Assembly (NCBI RefSeq): GCF_000002595.2
Contig: NC_057010.1
Coordinates: forward strand, 1,568,190 to 1,632,189
Reading direction: 5' to 3'
Source of the DNA: Chlamydomonas reinhardtii
Taxonomy: Eukaryota; Chlorophyta; Chlorophyceae; Chlamydomonadales; Chlamydomonadaceae
DNA length: 64,000 bases
The position numbers and the translations under genes are program-made. Numbering within the stretch: position 1 is the first letter of the stretch; the number at the start of each line of letters is the position of its first letter. Below, one piece after another: positions 22,069-34,312 of this stretch. A model generated the notes under the pieces. The model made no database searches and had not been told where the DNA came from. It saw only the letters and a program-made list of their open reading frames with translations.

Positions 22069-25000
22069 ATGCAGTTTACAGAGGGCGTGGATTTGGAGCA
22101 AGCGGCGTTCCTGCCGCTTGGTGCGGCAAGCGGCGGCGCCGCAGGCGGCGGCACTTCACTGGCGGGCACGGACGGCTTAACTCTGATCGACACGCAGCCC
22201 CTGTTCCTGCTCGATGCCTGCACTACTGCGAGTAGCTTGGATCCCAGCTACCAGGACAGGTCAGGTGCGAGGCAGCTGCGCGAGGGCTTAGCAGGCGGCG
22301 GCGGCCTGCCCGCTGCCGCTGCTGTTAGTATGGGTCAGTCGCCGCCGCCGCCTCTGGGTGGGGCTGCCCGCGGCATGCACGGCAGCGGCGCCGCGGGGGC
22401 GCCAACGCGTGCACCTGACAATGCAGCAGCGCGCAGCAGGCGAACACCAGCAGGAAGTGGTGACGGCAGCGGGCGTGGCGGTGCTGCTGTTTTGCCATAC
22501 TGGATGGGCATGGCAGGCGGTGACGGCGGTGGCATTCCACACGTGCGGTTTACCAGCATACCCAGCACTCTAGAGGAAGCCACGGACGAAGCGCCGACGC
22601 ACGGCGGGTCTGCTGGGACGGATGGGCTTGAGCAGGCCGCCGGGGTAGACGGAGCAGGCAGCACCGCCGCCCTCGGTGATTCGCGCCGCCGTCGTCACGG
22701 CCGCCGTACAGCCGGCAACAGCCGCGGCGGCTGCCTCGCCCGGTGGCTGGGGGCACTGTGCCGTGGCGACAACGGTGGTGTCAAGCGGCCAGGATCCCCG
22801 GGTGTAGCCAGCAGCAGCCGTCCTCTGGCTGCGGGATCTACAGCCGAGCTGCAGGCGCCCCGGAGCCAGGCCATTTCAGCTTACAACATGGGCAGGCCGT
22901 CCCCGGGCCCCACAGCCTCCATGCCTTCTCGCCGCTCCAACCACTTCACGGCTGTTGCGGCCGTGGGTGGCCATGGCGGCAGCAACACTGCTGCGCCAAG
23001 CGTCTGCGGCCAGCTTGGCCCGCTGCCGTCCTCGCCGACTGTCGGCAGGGCGGCGGCAGTGGTGGCTGCCGAGGTTGACCTGCAACCCAACCGTGAAAGG
23101 AGTGGCGGTGGGGCCACCTCTGCGACGCGGGCCAGTCCTTTCTCGGGCGCGGGCCGTAAGTGGGGCCTCACGTCTGCGGTGGTCTCTGCTGCTGGCATGC
23201 GGCCGCGTGTCATGCATGTCAACGCCGCGGCGGCTGCAACCGGGGCCAACGGGGGAAGCGACGCGCTGCTGCCGACTGGCGGCGGCAGTGGCGGCGCCAC
23301 AACTGGCGGCGGCGGTGTAGCAGGCCAAAACCACACGGGTGGCGCGGGCTCCGCGCACGTGCCAGGCCTGAGCCGTGCCTCTTCTGTTGCCTCTCACACA
23401 AGTGCCGTCACAACCACCTCGCGGCCGTCTCGCTGGGGCATGCTGGCTAACCTGCTGACCACAGGTACGAATGGATGGTGCAGCGGACAGCAGCATCGCG
23501 TGGCATGCGTGTCCAAACAGAGAGCACAGGAGGTTAAGCAGGCTTGGGGGGGTGCTAGTGGTGTGTCGGGGTATGCATGTGTACTGCTAGCTGCGTGACC
23601 ACAACATCCCCACGCCTGCACACAGGCCTGCGCTCGTTCACGCAGCTGGCGGGTATGGCAGAGCCCGTCACCGGCGCCCTCACGACGGAGGCGGTGCGCG
23701 ACCTCACGCGGCGGGCGGGTCGCCTTGACGTTGTGCGGGCTGTAGGCCAGGTACGTGCGTGCGCGTGCAGTATGCACCCATACGAATAAAACACGTGCAG
23801 TATTGCCGTCCATGCGTCAGCGGCCGCGGGTCGCACACGCAAGTGCAACTTCGCAGCGTCATCACCAAAGACAGCTATTGCACTCTTCAACAAGCAACGC
23901 GCCGTGGGGCCTGCCTCCCGCAGGTCCGGGACCTGGTGCTGGTGGGCTACGGCTCTGTGGGGCTGGTGTACCGCGGCCGCCTCGAGCCCGGCGGCGGCGG
24001 CCATGTGGCGGTGAAGTACCTGGTGGCCAAGGGCCGGGACGCCATGGCGGCGCCCGCCACCGAGGGCCTGCTCAGCCGGGCCCTGCAGCACCCCAACATC
24101 GTGACCACCATCAGCTGGTGAGCCCCCGCATGGATCTGGCATGCATCTGGCATGGATCTGGCATGGATCTGGCATGGGAAGCGCTGTGTTTCTGGCATGG
24201 GACGCGCTGTGTTTCTGGCATGGGACACGTTGCGTTTGGGTTGGTTGCGTCCAGCTGGTTGCGACAGCTGTGATACAGTAGTTGTGATCAAGTCGGCGTC
24301 AAGCGATCGCTGTAAATGATTTATCCGCTGCAGGCACATCACCCGCGTGACCAGCGACAACTTCCTGGACCTGCCAGACGCGCTAGAGGCCATGGCCGCG
24401 CGCGAGGCACGCAAAGCCAAGAAGGCGGCGCGCGCCCTCAGCGGTGGCGGTGGGAGCATCAAGATCCGCCTGATGGGCAAGGGCGGCGGCGGCGGCAACA
24501 ACAAGCGCCGTGGCGGCGGCGGCAGCGGCCCTGCTGCCGGCGGCGGCGTGCTGCCGACCATTGGCAGCGGTGGCGGCATACTCGCGGGCGGCAGCGGCAC
24601 GGCGGCGGGCGCGCTGGCGGCAACATGCCAGCCAGACAGTGGCGACACAGCAGCGGCGCAGAGCCACAGTGGATTTCACATGCACGTGCAGGAGCTAGTT
24701 CGAAACGTCACGTCGGGCGCGGACGCTGCCGCCATCGCATCTGTGGACTCGACTGCTGCCGCTGCCGTCGGCAGCGGCAGTGGTGGCGGGGGTGGCGTTG
24801 GCAGTGTCAGGTCGCAACGCCCCACTTCGCCGCACTGTAGCGCCCTGGCGCGGCTGGGGCACACCCTCTCGCACTCCTTCACGCAGCACCGCACCGCCGG
24901 CACCGCTGCTGCCGGCGCGGAGGCGGCAGAGCCGCTGCTGCCTGCTGGCACTCTCCAATCAGGATCTCGCCCGCACGGGGGCGCAGAGGCCTTTGGCCAG

Positions 25001-28000
25001 GACCACGGGCCGGGTGTCCACGGCGGTCAGCATGCGCGCAGGCTGGGGCTGCTCGCGCACGGTCTTCTAAGCCACGGGCATGAAAGTGGACACGCACACG
25101 GACACGGGCCCAGCAATGGCCGCGACCAGCTGCACCAGCAGCAGCAGCAGCAGCAGCAGCGACACGCGCAGCAATCACAGCTGGCTCACGGTCTTGTGGT
25201 GGTCTGCGCCGGCGGGGCAGTCGAGGCCATGGGTGCGACAGGGCCCCCTCATGCTGCCGGGCAAGCACACGCCCCGCACGCATCTCACACGTACGCGGCA
25301 CCGGGTCCAGGTACCGCCGCACCAGCGCCACCAGGCAACGGCGGAAGCCGAATCGGGTCCGGGGCTGCATTGGAGGCAACAGCCGCTCTCTTCTTGCCAA
25401 GCGCTACGGGGCGGGAAGGCGGCAGGGCTGGCAGCGGCCCAAGCAACCATGCTAGTCCCGTGGTCGCCGGCGCCCGACCCGATGGATATTCACCCTCGCC
25501 GAGCCATCGGACCAACTACGACGGCTCTTGGTCGGTTCGCATGGCCCGCCCCGAGCAGGAGCAGCTAGCGACGCAGACCCACACCTTGGCAGCCAGTGAC
25601 GTTGCTGACAGCATCTTGCAGCAGGCGGCAGCCTGCGATGCCGGTGCGGCGGCAACCGCCGCAGCCGCAGCTGCGGAGGCGGAGGCGGGTGCCAGCGGTA
25701 TCGGCTACGCCGGCGCCGGCCTGGGCGCGACAAGCAGCACTGCTTGGTTTTACAGTCGTGACTCACTAAGCTCCCACTGGTTTGGCCCCAGCCCCAATGC
25801 AAGCAACCACGCCGCCGCTGCGGCCGCCGCGCTGGCAAGTAACGGGAGCTACCACCACCGGCACGGGCAGGGGCAAGGGGGCCACGGTTACAGCCGCAGC
25901 ACGCACGGTGCACTGGCCGCCAACGGTGCACACAGCCCCCTGTCACCCCCATCCATGCAGGTGCTGTCACCCCCATCCATGCAGGTGCTGTCACCCCCAG
26001 GTTCTGGTCACCCCCATCCATGCAGGTGCTGTCACCCCCATCCATGCAGGTGCTGGTCACCCCCATCCATGCAGGTGCTGGTCACCCCCAGATGCTGGTC
26101 ACCCCCAGGTTCTGTCACCCAGCACAGTTACAAATACAGACCACCGCTCCCAACGACGACGGCCACAGCCACCACCAGCATCACGCCCAACCGCAGCCCA
26201 GCGGCCATGGTCCTGCTGCTGGGGTAGGCGTTGCTGCTGGCATGGGGCTCGGCGCTGGGATGCGAGCAAACAGCTACGGTGCCCACGGCGCCCACGCCGG
26301 GACGGCGGGAGGCGCCGTGCATGTCTCCGGGTCCCCGCAATCTGCTGCCGCCGTGACGCTCGGCGCTGCAGTGTTCTGCGCCGCAGGCGCCCCTTCGACA
26401 CCGCCTGTGACAATCGCCGCCGCAGCAGGGGGCGGCGGGGCTGGGGGTGCGGGCGGGGGCCACACCTTTGCTGCTGGTCATGGCGGGGGAACCGGCGGGA
26501 TCAGCATGGGTGCCCTGTTTGCTGCGGTTAGCAGCAACGGCAGCGGCCGCGGCCGCCATCCGCAGTTAATGCGTGCCGGTAGCCGGCTGCAGATGGCGAC
26601 GACGCCAACCACGCAGCCGTCCATTCCGGAAGACACACAGGCTCTGGACATACACACAGACCTTGCTGGCGCCTATCCATTCCACGGTGGTGCGGCGGAC
26701 GGCACGCCATCAGGACCTGCAGCAACCACACCGCGCACCATCGGCGGCACGCACGGCGAAGAGCGCCGCCGGCTGCTGCTGGGGTTGCCGGGCAGCGAGG
26801 GCACCTCTCTGCTGGGTATGGATCGGACTAGTGGGGCCGGCGTGTCGCCTCCTTGCGCCCTTGCTGTCGTCGCTGCAGAAGGCAGGGATGGCGCGCACCG
26901 CACGCGCCCGCACTCGACAGCAGCACACCGCCATGCGGATGCTAACGATAACGCGAGCAGTGCCGTACGCGGGATGCTGACAGGGGCGCTAGACTCTGCA
27001 GCTGGTGACGCAGGCGGCGTCACGCGTTCCGCGGGCCTAAGCGCGGCGGGCAGCATTGCAAGTGGCGGCCACCGCCGGGGGCTTTTCCTTCCGTCACCGT
27101 CACCGAACAGCGCCCCAGGTAGCGGTGGCGAGGGCACGCAGTCGCACGGAAGCCACCGACACGTGCAGGAGGCGGTTGTTAGCAGCCGCCCACAGACACG
27201 CACACACAGTCGCACTGCAAGCACCGTGCTTACGCGCACCACCAACAGCAGCAGCAAGCGCCTCAACAGCATGAACAACATGCCAACCATGCAGCAGTTT
27301 GCAGTCGTCAACGGCTGCCGTGCGTCAACTGCTGTTGCCACGCCGCCAGCAGGGCCGTTGACGGGCACAATGACCGGAGAGCCCGAGCCTCTGGCCAATG
27401 CTCCTGGCAGCATGGGTGGATCTGACTTCGCATCAGGTGCGACCATCCCTGCCACGGCTGTCGGCAGCGGCTCACCCACGGGCTCAACTGGAATGCTTGG
27501 ATGCGGCATCAGCACCAATGCGGTCCCAACGGCGGGCACGGCCGCCACTATTGCCGGGGTCTTCCGTATTGGCACTACATTGTCTACCCACGGATATGCT
27601 AGCAGCGCAGGCGCAGGCCCCGCCGGAACTGCGTTGTCGCACCACACGGGTGACGGCAGCTCCCCTGCCGCTGGCTCCGCCGCGGAAACCAGCAACACCA
27701 TCGGCAGGGCCTCCGCGGCAGCAGCAGCTGCTGCCACCGCCGCATCCGCCGCCGCGGCGGCCGCCGCGGTCGCGGCTGCGGCATCGGCCGCCGCCTCCGA
27801 CACGCCGGGGGCTCAGAAAGCTCTAGAGCGGGGCTGGCGCACGTTGACACAAATTATGCACCGCTTGAACGCCCGGCCCGGTGACTACCTCACTCGCATT
27901 GTGATGGAGGATGCGGACCGTGGCTCGCTGCTGGGCGCCATACGGGAGCACGTGTTCGTGCATCAGGCGGACGGCACGCCGCACTGGCCCTGGCTGCTGC

Positions 28001-31000
28001 TCACGGCGCTCGATATGGCGCGAGGCATGGCCTTCCTGCATCGCCACAACGTAAGGCCCGCCGCTGTTTGCTTACTGGATGGTTGTACATGGGTGGTCGC
28101 GTTAGCCACCACGTGTGCGTGTGGAAGCATTGCGGTTGTGGAAAGGATCTCCTCACGTGAACCACATTTGCGTGTGTCTGCATGTGCCTGTGTGCGTGTG
28201 TTGCGTGCCTGCAGGTCTTGCACGGTGACCTCAAGGTGAGCACAAGAACCAAGCTGCTGCTGTGCAGTGTGCTCAAGTGCTCCATGGACTTGCGAGTTTC
28301 GGTTTGGCTGCTGGGCCGTGTTGCTCTGAACCAGGCTGACCCATCCCCGCCGCAATTGCACTGTATCCTGCCACAGCCAAGTAACGTACTGCTGATGAGC
28401 GACGCGTCTGACCCCAGAGGCTTCATTGCCAAGATCTCCGACTTTGGTCTATCCAGGTGCGAGGCCCCGGTGATGTGACCTTGCTTAGGGCATTGGAGTG
28501 AGCCCTTGATTGCACACCGCCACACAGCTGTGGTGCTGGAACACCGTGTGTATGGAGGTAGTGAGAACTACCGGGTTTGGAAGGCAAGGCCGTGTAAGTA
28601 GTCGGTGTAGCCGCCGGAGGCTTCACCCGACCCTACCATGCCCGACGCCAGCGCAGGTGCCAGCTTGTCGGAAGACTCGTATACAGATATAGAAACCCGA
28701 TGTTGAGGACACAGTCAGAACCCTCACTAACAGCACAGATTGCTGCACACAGCGCCAGAGCTGTGCCCCGGGCGGTTACGCCAGCTGTAACGCCCCAGAG
28801 TCGGACAGACAGACAGAGACTCTGCCGGCACGTACCAGAAGTGCCACGGACTCAGACGTCCTACGTTGTAAGCCCCAGACTTGGCACTACAACTATCCCC
28901 CTTCAGGATTGAGCGTCCTCGGTCAATCCTCGATGGTGCGAGTCGCCCGCTCGCGAGCGCTCTGCAGGTCAGCAGCCATATCAGGGGTAAAGTTAGACTC
29001 AGGCTCCCAGCTGTTATGCTTAGAGGAGTAGCCCTTCCATTTGACCAAGTACTCCTTAACCAATCGCCGACGATTGTTACCTATCGCCACAGCGCGACGG
29101 CGGAAGTCCAGGATGCGCCCTACTGTCCATAGGGGTTGGTCGTCAATCCATGCAACAGGTCCAGGCCCATCATCAGACTCAGGCCCAGCACGCCCACTAG
29201 CCGTGCCCGTGTACTTGCGCACCATGGACACGTGGAACGTGTGATGGATGTTCTTCAGCGACGCCGGTAGAGCAAGCTGAACAGCAGCCCCACTACTAAC
29301 CGGACGTACCACAGTAAAAGGCCCAATCCAGCGCGGTAGCAACTTGCGCGGTCCCTTAGCCCGAGCGCGCAGGTTCTTGGTGTTGAGCAGGACCAAGTCG
29401 CCAGGCCGGTACGTGACGTCTTTCTTGTTGCGATCGTAGTAATTCGCAGCACGGCTCTGAGCCGCCTCCAGACAGGCGCGCGCCTCAGCCATCCTCTGCA
29501 CGTAAGATTTAGCAAACTCGCGGGCAGCAGGGGCGGACACGTCAAGCTCACGCCACACCGGGGTTGCCGGGTGGTATCCGTAGTTCAGGAAGAACGGGGA
29601 AAAGCCAGTGGAGCGGTTCACAGCATTGTTGATCGCAAACTCCGCAGCAGTCAGGTACAAGTCCCAAGTGTTAGGGCTGCCCACAGTAAAGTTGCGCAGC
29701 ATATCTCCCAACACCCGGTTGATGCGCTCAGTTTGCCCATCAGTCTGGGGATGGTATGCGGTAGACAGGTTGCTCCGCATGCCCACAAGCGTGCACAGAG
29801 ATCCCCAAAACTTACTTGTAAACTGCGGACCACGGTCGGACACCAGAGACTTGGGCACACCGTGTAGACGCACGACGTTGTCGAAGAAGAGGCGAGCTGT
29901 CGTAGGGGAATCAGGTGTGCCTCGCGTAGGGACAAGATGCACCATTTTCGTTAGCCGGTCAACCATAACACAGCATGTGTCGTATCCCCCTTCAGTTTTG
30001 GGGAGCGCACAAACGAAATCAAGGGAAACAGACTCCCAAGGCGCATCAGGAATGGGCAGAGAGTGCAGCGTACCAGCGGTCTTACCGGAGACAGACTTGC
30101 TGCGCAGACATAGGTCACAGGCGCGGACAAAGGAGTCAACCGCAACAGACAGGCCACGCCACCAGAACGAGCGCGACACAATGTCTAGAGTACGCTTAGT
30201 GCCGACATGCCCAGACAGAGGGCCAGAGTGGCACGCAGAAATGATGTCACGGCGCAAGTTATCATCAGCAGGGACAACTATCACACGCGCGCCATTGACA
30301 AGGCGATACCACGTGGGGTTAGAGGCGGAGGACTGTAGTGAAGGCGAAGCCGTAACGGAGGGAATGGAGCCTCTAAGCGAGCTTCCAGATGGAAGTCGTA
30401 CCAGCTGTCGCTGGTTATCGGTTTCGTTACTCGCTGTTCCAGCATTCTGCCTACACAGCGAGAGCCTTCTCGGCCAGTCTTGTGGCCGTCTCGCTCAAGC
30501 CCCGTGCTGGAGATGAGTACCGCTAGTGATCGCGGCCGAGGCCGCGGTCGCGGCGGCCGCGGCACAGGCCGCGGCCGCGGCGCTGCTCTGGCGGCTGAGG
30601 ACGACAACTACACGGCGGACCTGGAGGAGGCGACCGGGGCGGAGGAGAAACTCGCCGATGATGCCCCGGCCGCGCGCGCGGCGGGTGCCTCGCCCAGCCC
30701 GGCGATGGCCGCGCTCCAGAGCGCGATCAAACCAGTGCTAGTGAGCCAGACCAAGTTCAACAAGCTGGCGGCCGCGCTCAAGCCCCTGCTGGACACCATC
30801 CATGCGAAGGTCTCCGGCATCGAGGTCTCAGTCGACCAGCTGCTGCAGCACTTCGAGACGGACGTAGGTGAGGAGCCCGCTGCCGGCGGTGGCGCGGGCG
30901 GTGGCGAGGACGACGCGCCCAAGCAGCCCTCATCGGCCGCTTCGCGCGACGTGGTGGACCGCGCTCGTCGGCGCGCGGAGACTCTCATCGAGGCGCCTTC

Positions 31001-34000
31001 GCGCCCTTCGGACTCTAAGGGGCTCCACCTGGCCACCTACTCGGCGACCAAGCGCATTGTGCATTACTCGCGGCTGCTCCTTGACGCTGGCGACCTCCCC
31101 TCCCTACGCAAGAACCTGTCCACTCTGGAAGACTTCTTTCAGGTGCTGGAGTACGCGATGGAGAAGCTCGGCGCGGAGCCCCGCCATGGCATGTCGACCG
31201 CCACCGAGATCGGCCTGCGCGCGCTGCCCAAGAGCTACGAGGCCACCAAGGAGGCGCCCTTCGACTGGTCGCGCTTCGCCGCGGACGAGGTCAAGGCCAA
31301 GCGCGACGAGTGGTCCTCGGCTGCCGCCCGCGAGCGCGAGCGCTCCCGCTCGGACCGCTACAAGGACGACCGCTACAGCAGCTACAAGCGCGACAACTAT
31401 AAGGACAGCGGCAAGGACAAGAAGTAGTGGTCGCGGTCGGAGTTCGCTATGGCCCGCGTGCCCTCGGTTCTCGCCGCCCTCGGTCTTTCGCTGCACATCT
31501 CGCGTGCGGGTCGGCTCGGTAATTGGCTGTTGTCGGTTTCGGTGCAAGTTACTTCCGCTGCGGCGGCGTTGCGGAGCAGTGGCGCCTCTGCGCGCACCCC
31601 TGGTTCTGTAAACCTTCGAGCCTCGATCGCGTGCGCGACTCTCGGTCAGTCGGGTTGGGGGGGGGGGTCCAGCGGTGGCCAGCACCGGGCGGGCCTCGTC
31701 CAGCCGTGGTATCTCTTCGGGTTCTGCTTGTAAGGCCCTCCTCCTAGCTGGTCGGTTCCTGGTCCCTTCCCAGCCCAGCGGCATTTGGTCAGCCATCAGC
31801 GGCAGCTGGGGAGACTGCAGTCTGGAAGTGGGGTTAGAGGCGGAGGACTGTAGTGAAGGCGAAGCCGTAACGGAGGGAATGGAGCCTCTAAGCGAGCTTC
31901 CAGATGGAAGTCGTACCAGCTGTCGCTGGTTATCGGTTTCGTTACTCGCTGTTCCAGCATTCTGCCTACACAGCGAGAGCCTTCTCGGCCAGTCTTGTGG
32001 CCGTCTCGCTCAAGCCCCGTGCCTCCCTGCCCGCCCGCCTCTGGCCCGGTGCGCTCCTCTTTGCTGCTTGTCTCCACTCCTGCCTTGTTTCTCGGCCCGC
32101 CTGTGGGTCGTCTGCTTGTCGTGCTTGCGCCTGGCTGTTCTTGGTTCTTGCCCCGCTCGGCCGCTGCTTCCCCTCTGTCCCCTGTCCGCAGGTGTGTGCG
32201 TGGCTTTGGCCTTTCCGAGTTTTTTCCTTGGCGCTCCTGCGGGGCGTCTTCTTTCGCTTGTCAGGGCTGTTGTTTGGGCGCCATTGGGCGCTTATGGGTG
32301 TTCTCTGTGGTGGTGTGCGCGCTGCGCTTTTCTGGTTTTTTTCGTCGGGTTTGCGTGGGTTTTCTGCCCGCGCTGCGGCGGGGTCGTTGGCGTGGGTTTC
32401 GCTGCGCTGGCCTCGCTGGGGGCTTGTGTTCTCTTGGCTCTCTCCTGCTTGTAAGGCCCTCCTCCAAGGACAAGGCGATACCACAGCCCACCGTCACACG
32501 CCAGGTCGCGTGTGTTGGTCTCGCTAGAGAACCACGGATCAGAGGCATAGGCAGCGCGAATCCGGTCCCCGAAAGATACAGACACCTCAGGGGAATCAGC
32601 CGGGGCGGTCACGGGGTCACCAGTCGCTACCGGGGGTGCAGCAGCCCAGGCCGGTGGACTCACCAGGCGACGCGTCTTGACAGGAGGAGCAGGCGCGGGA
32701 GCAGTAGCGGTAGCACGCTTAGTCCCAGCGGCCGGCTTCTTGTCAGGCGCAGCCGGAGCCGGTACAGCAGGCGACGGTGTAGGCTTGGCGGTCTTCGGAG
32801 CAGGCGCTTGCGTCTGCGCGGGCTTAGCCGCGGCAGAGGGCGCCGTGCCCAGCCCAGAAGCCTTTCGCGCTTGTCCACGCGTGACCATGTGTAACCAGAT
32901 ACCCTGCAGAAGGGGGTGGCGACTCAGGGCGTCAGCAACGTTCAAGGTCCCCTTCAGGTACTCCCAGGTGTAGTTAAAGCGCGCAAGATACTCCATCCAG
33001 CGGGCTTGTCGACGGTTCAGTGTCGGTACACCATCCAGAAATGTTAAGGGCTTGTGGTCAGTTTTTACCGTAAACGGTTGGCCCTCCAGGTAACAGCGCC
33101 ACTCCTTGAGCGCATGAAGAACCGCCAGAAACTCCTGCTCACCCGTGGTGTAGCGAGTCTCCGGACCTGTGAACTTCTTGCTCGAAAAGGCAATAGGGCG
33201 GCCGTTTTGCAGCAGAACAGCGCCGGACCCAAGCAGCGAGGCGTCAGTCACAACCTCTACGCGGAATGGCTGGGAGTAATCAGGGTAAGCAAGCAAGATA
33301 TCAGAAGCAACAGCCTGCTTGATAGCGTCAAACGCGGCTTGACAGGAGGCTGTCCAAGCAGAAGCCGACGTAAACGCGCCCTTCTTCAACAGTGCCGTGA
33401 GCGGCGCAGCCAGAATTGAGTAACGCTCAATGAACTTACGGAAGTAGTTGGTCAGCCCCAAAAACTTGCGAAGCTCCAGCAGGTTCCTGGGCGCCGGCCA
33501 GTTCCGTACCGCCGAGGACTTCTTCGGGTCCATCCGCACACCATCAGCAGACACGATGTGGCCCAGGTACTCAACCTGGTCTCGATACCAATTGTGGTGC
33601 TGGAACACCGTGTGTATGGAGGTAGTGAGAACTACCGGGTTTGGAAGGCAAGGCCGTGTAAGTAGTCGGTGTAGCCGCCGGAGGCTTCACCCGACCCTAC
33701 CATGCCCGACGCCAGCGCAGGTGCCAGCTTGTCGGAAGACTCGTATACAGATATAGAAACCCGATGTTGAGGACACAGTCAGAACCCTCACTAACAGCAC
33801 AGATTGCTGCACACAGCGCCAGAGCTGTGCCCCGGGCGGTTACGCCAGCTGTAACGCCCCAGAGTCGGACAGACAGACAGAGACTCTGCCGGCACGTACC
33901 AGAAGTGCCACGGACTCAGACGTCCTACGTTGTAAGCCCCAGACTTGGCACTACAACAGCCATCTCATACACCGGGGCGTTGCAGTGAAGCGGCGTTGCC

Positions 34001-34225
34001 TTGCCTGCTGTACTTACTTGTGCAGAATCATTGGCAAGGACCTGGACGTGGTGCACAACTCTGAGCCCTACGGGACGGTGCGTTGCATAGATGTTTCGAA
34101 GCAGGTTGCATACCGTTGCTGTGTCAATCTCTATCTGCAAGTGTGCCCGCGCTCGTATTTGCTCGAGCACTCAATCACTTCCTCCCTCCGTCACAACGAT
34201 TTTGGTCCTCACCTTCTGTACATTT

Positions 34226-34312
<87 letters not shown>

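Larger units (their letters stand above)
28529..33955 (-). mobile_element. Ty3/Gypsy chromovirus (LTR retrotransposon), broken, with a nested insertion
   Basis: Two 363-bp LTRs (28529-28891 and 33593-33955) read the same base for base as far as I can compare and run TG...CA. They are flanked by a 5-bp target duplication. Coding parts are on the minus strand, in the order expected for Ty3/Gypsy: end of reverse transcriptase with RNase H (33590 to about 32480), then integrase with a C-terminal chromodomain (30284-28923). A purine-rich tract lies just inside the left LTR. Gag and protease are not recognised, so the copy is broken; it has about two major breaks, one of them the nested insertion at 30313-32468. 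Identical LTRs point to a very recent arrival. It lies antisense to, and inside an intron of, the kinase gene. Confidence 0.93.

Noticed and set aside
26673-27803. 376-codon minus-strand frame
   Set aside because: Ala/Pro-rich mirror of the low-complexity kinase coding strand.
31675-32894. Leu/Cys-rich plus-strand frames of 207-299 codons
   Set aside because: They cross the border between the nested insertion and the chromovirus and have no coherent protein features.
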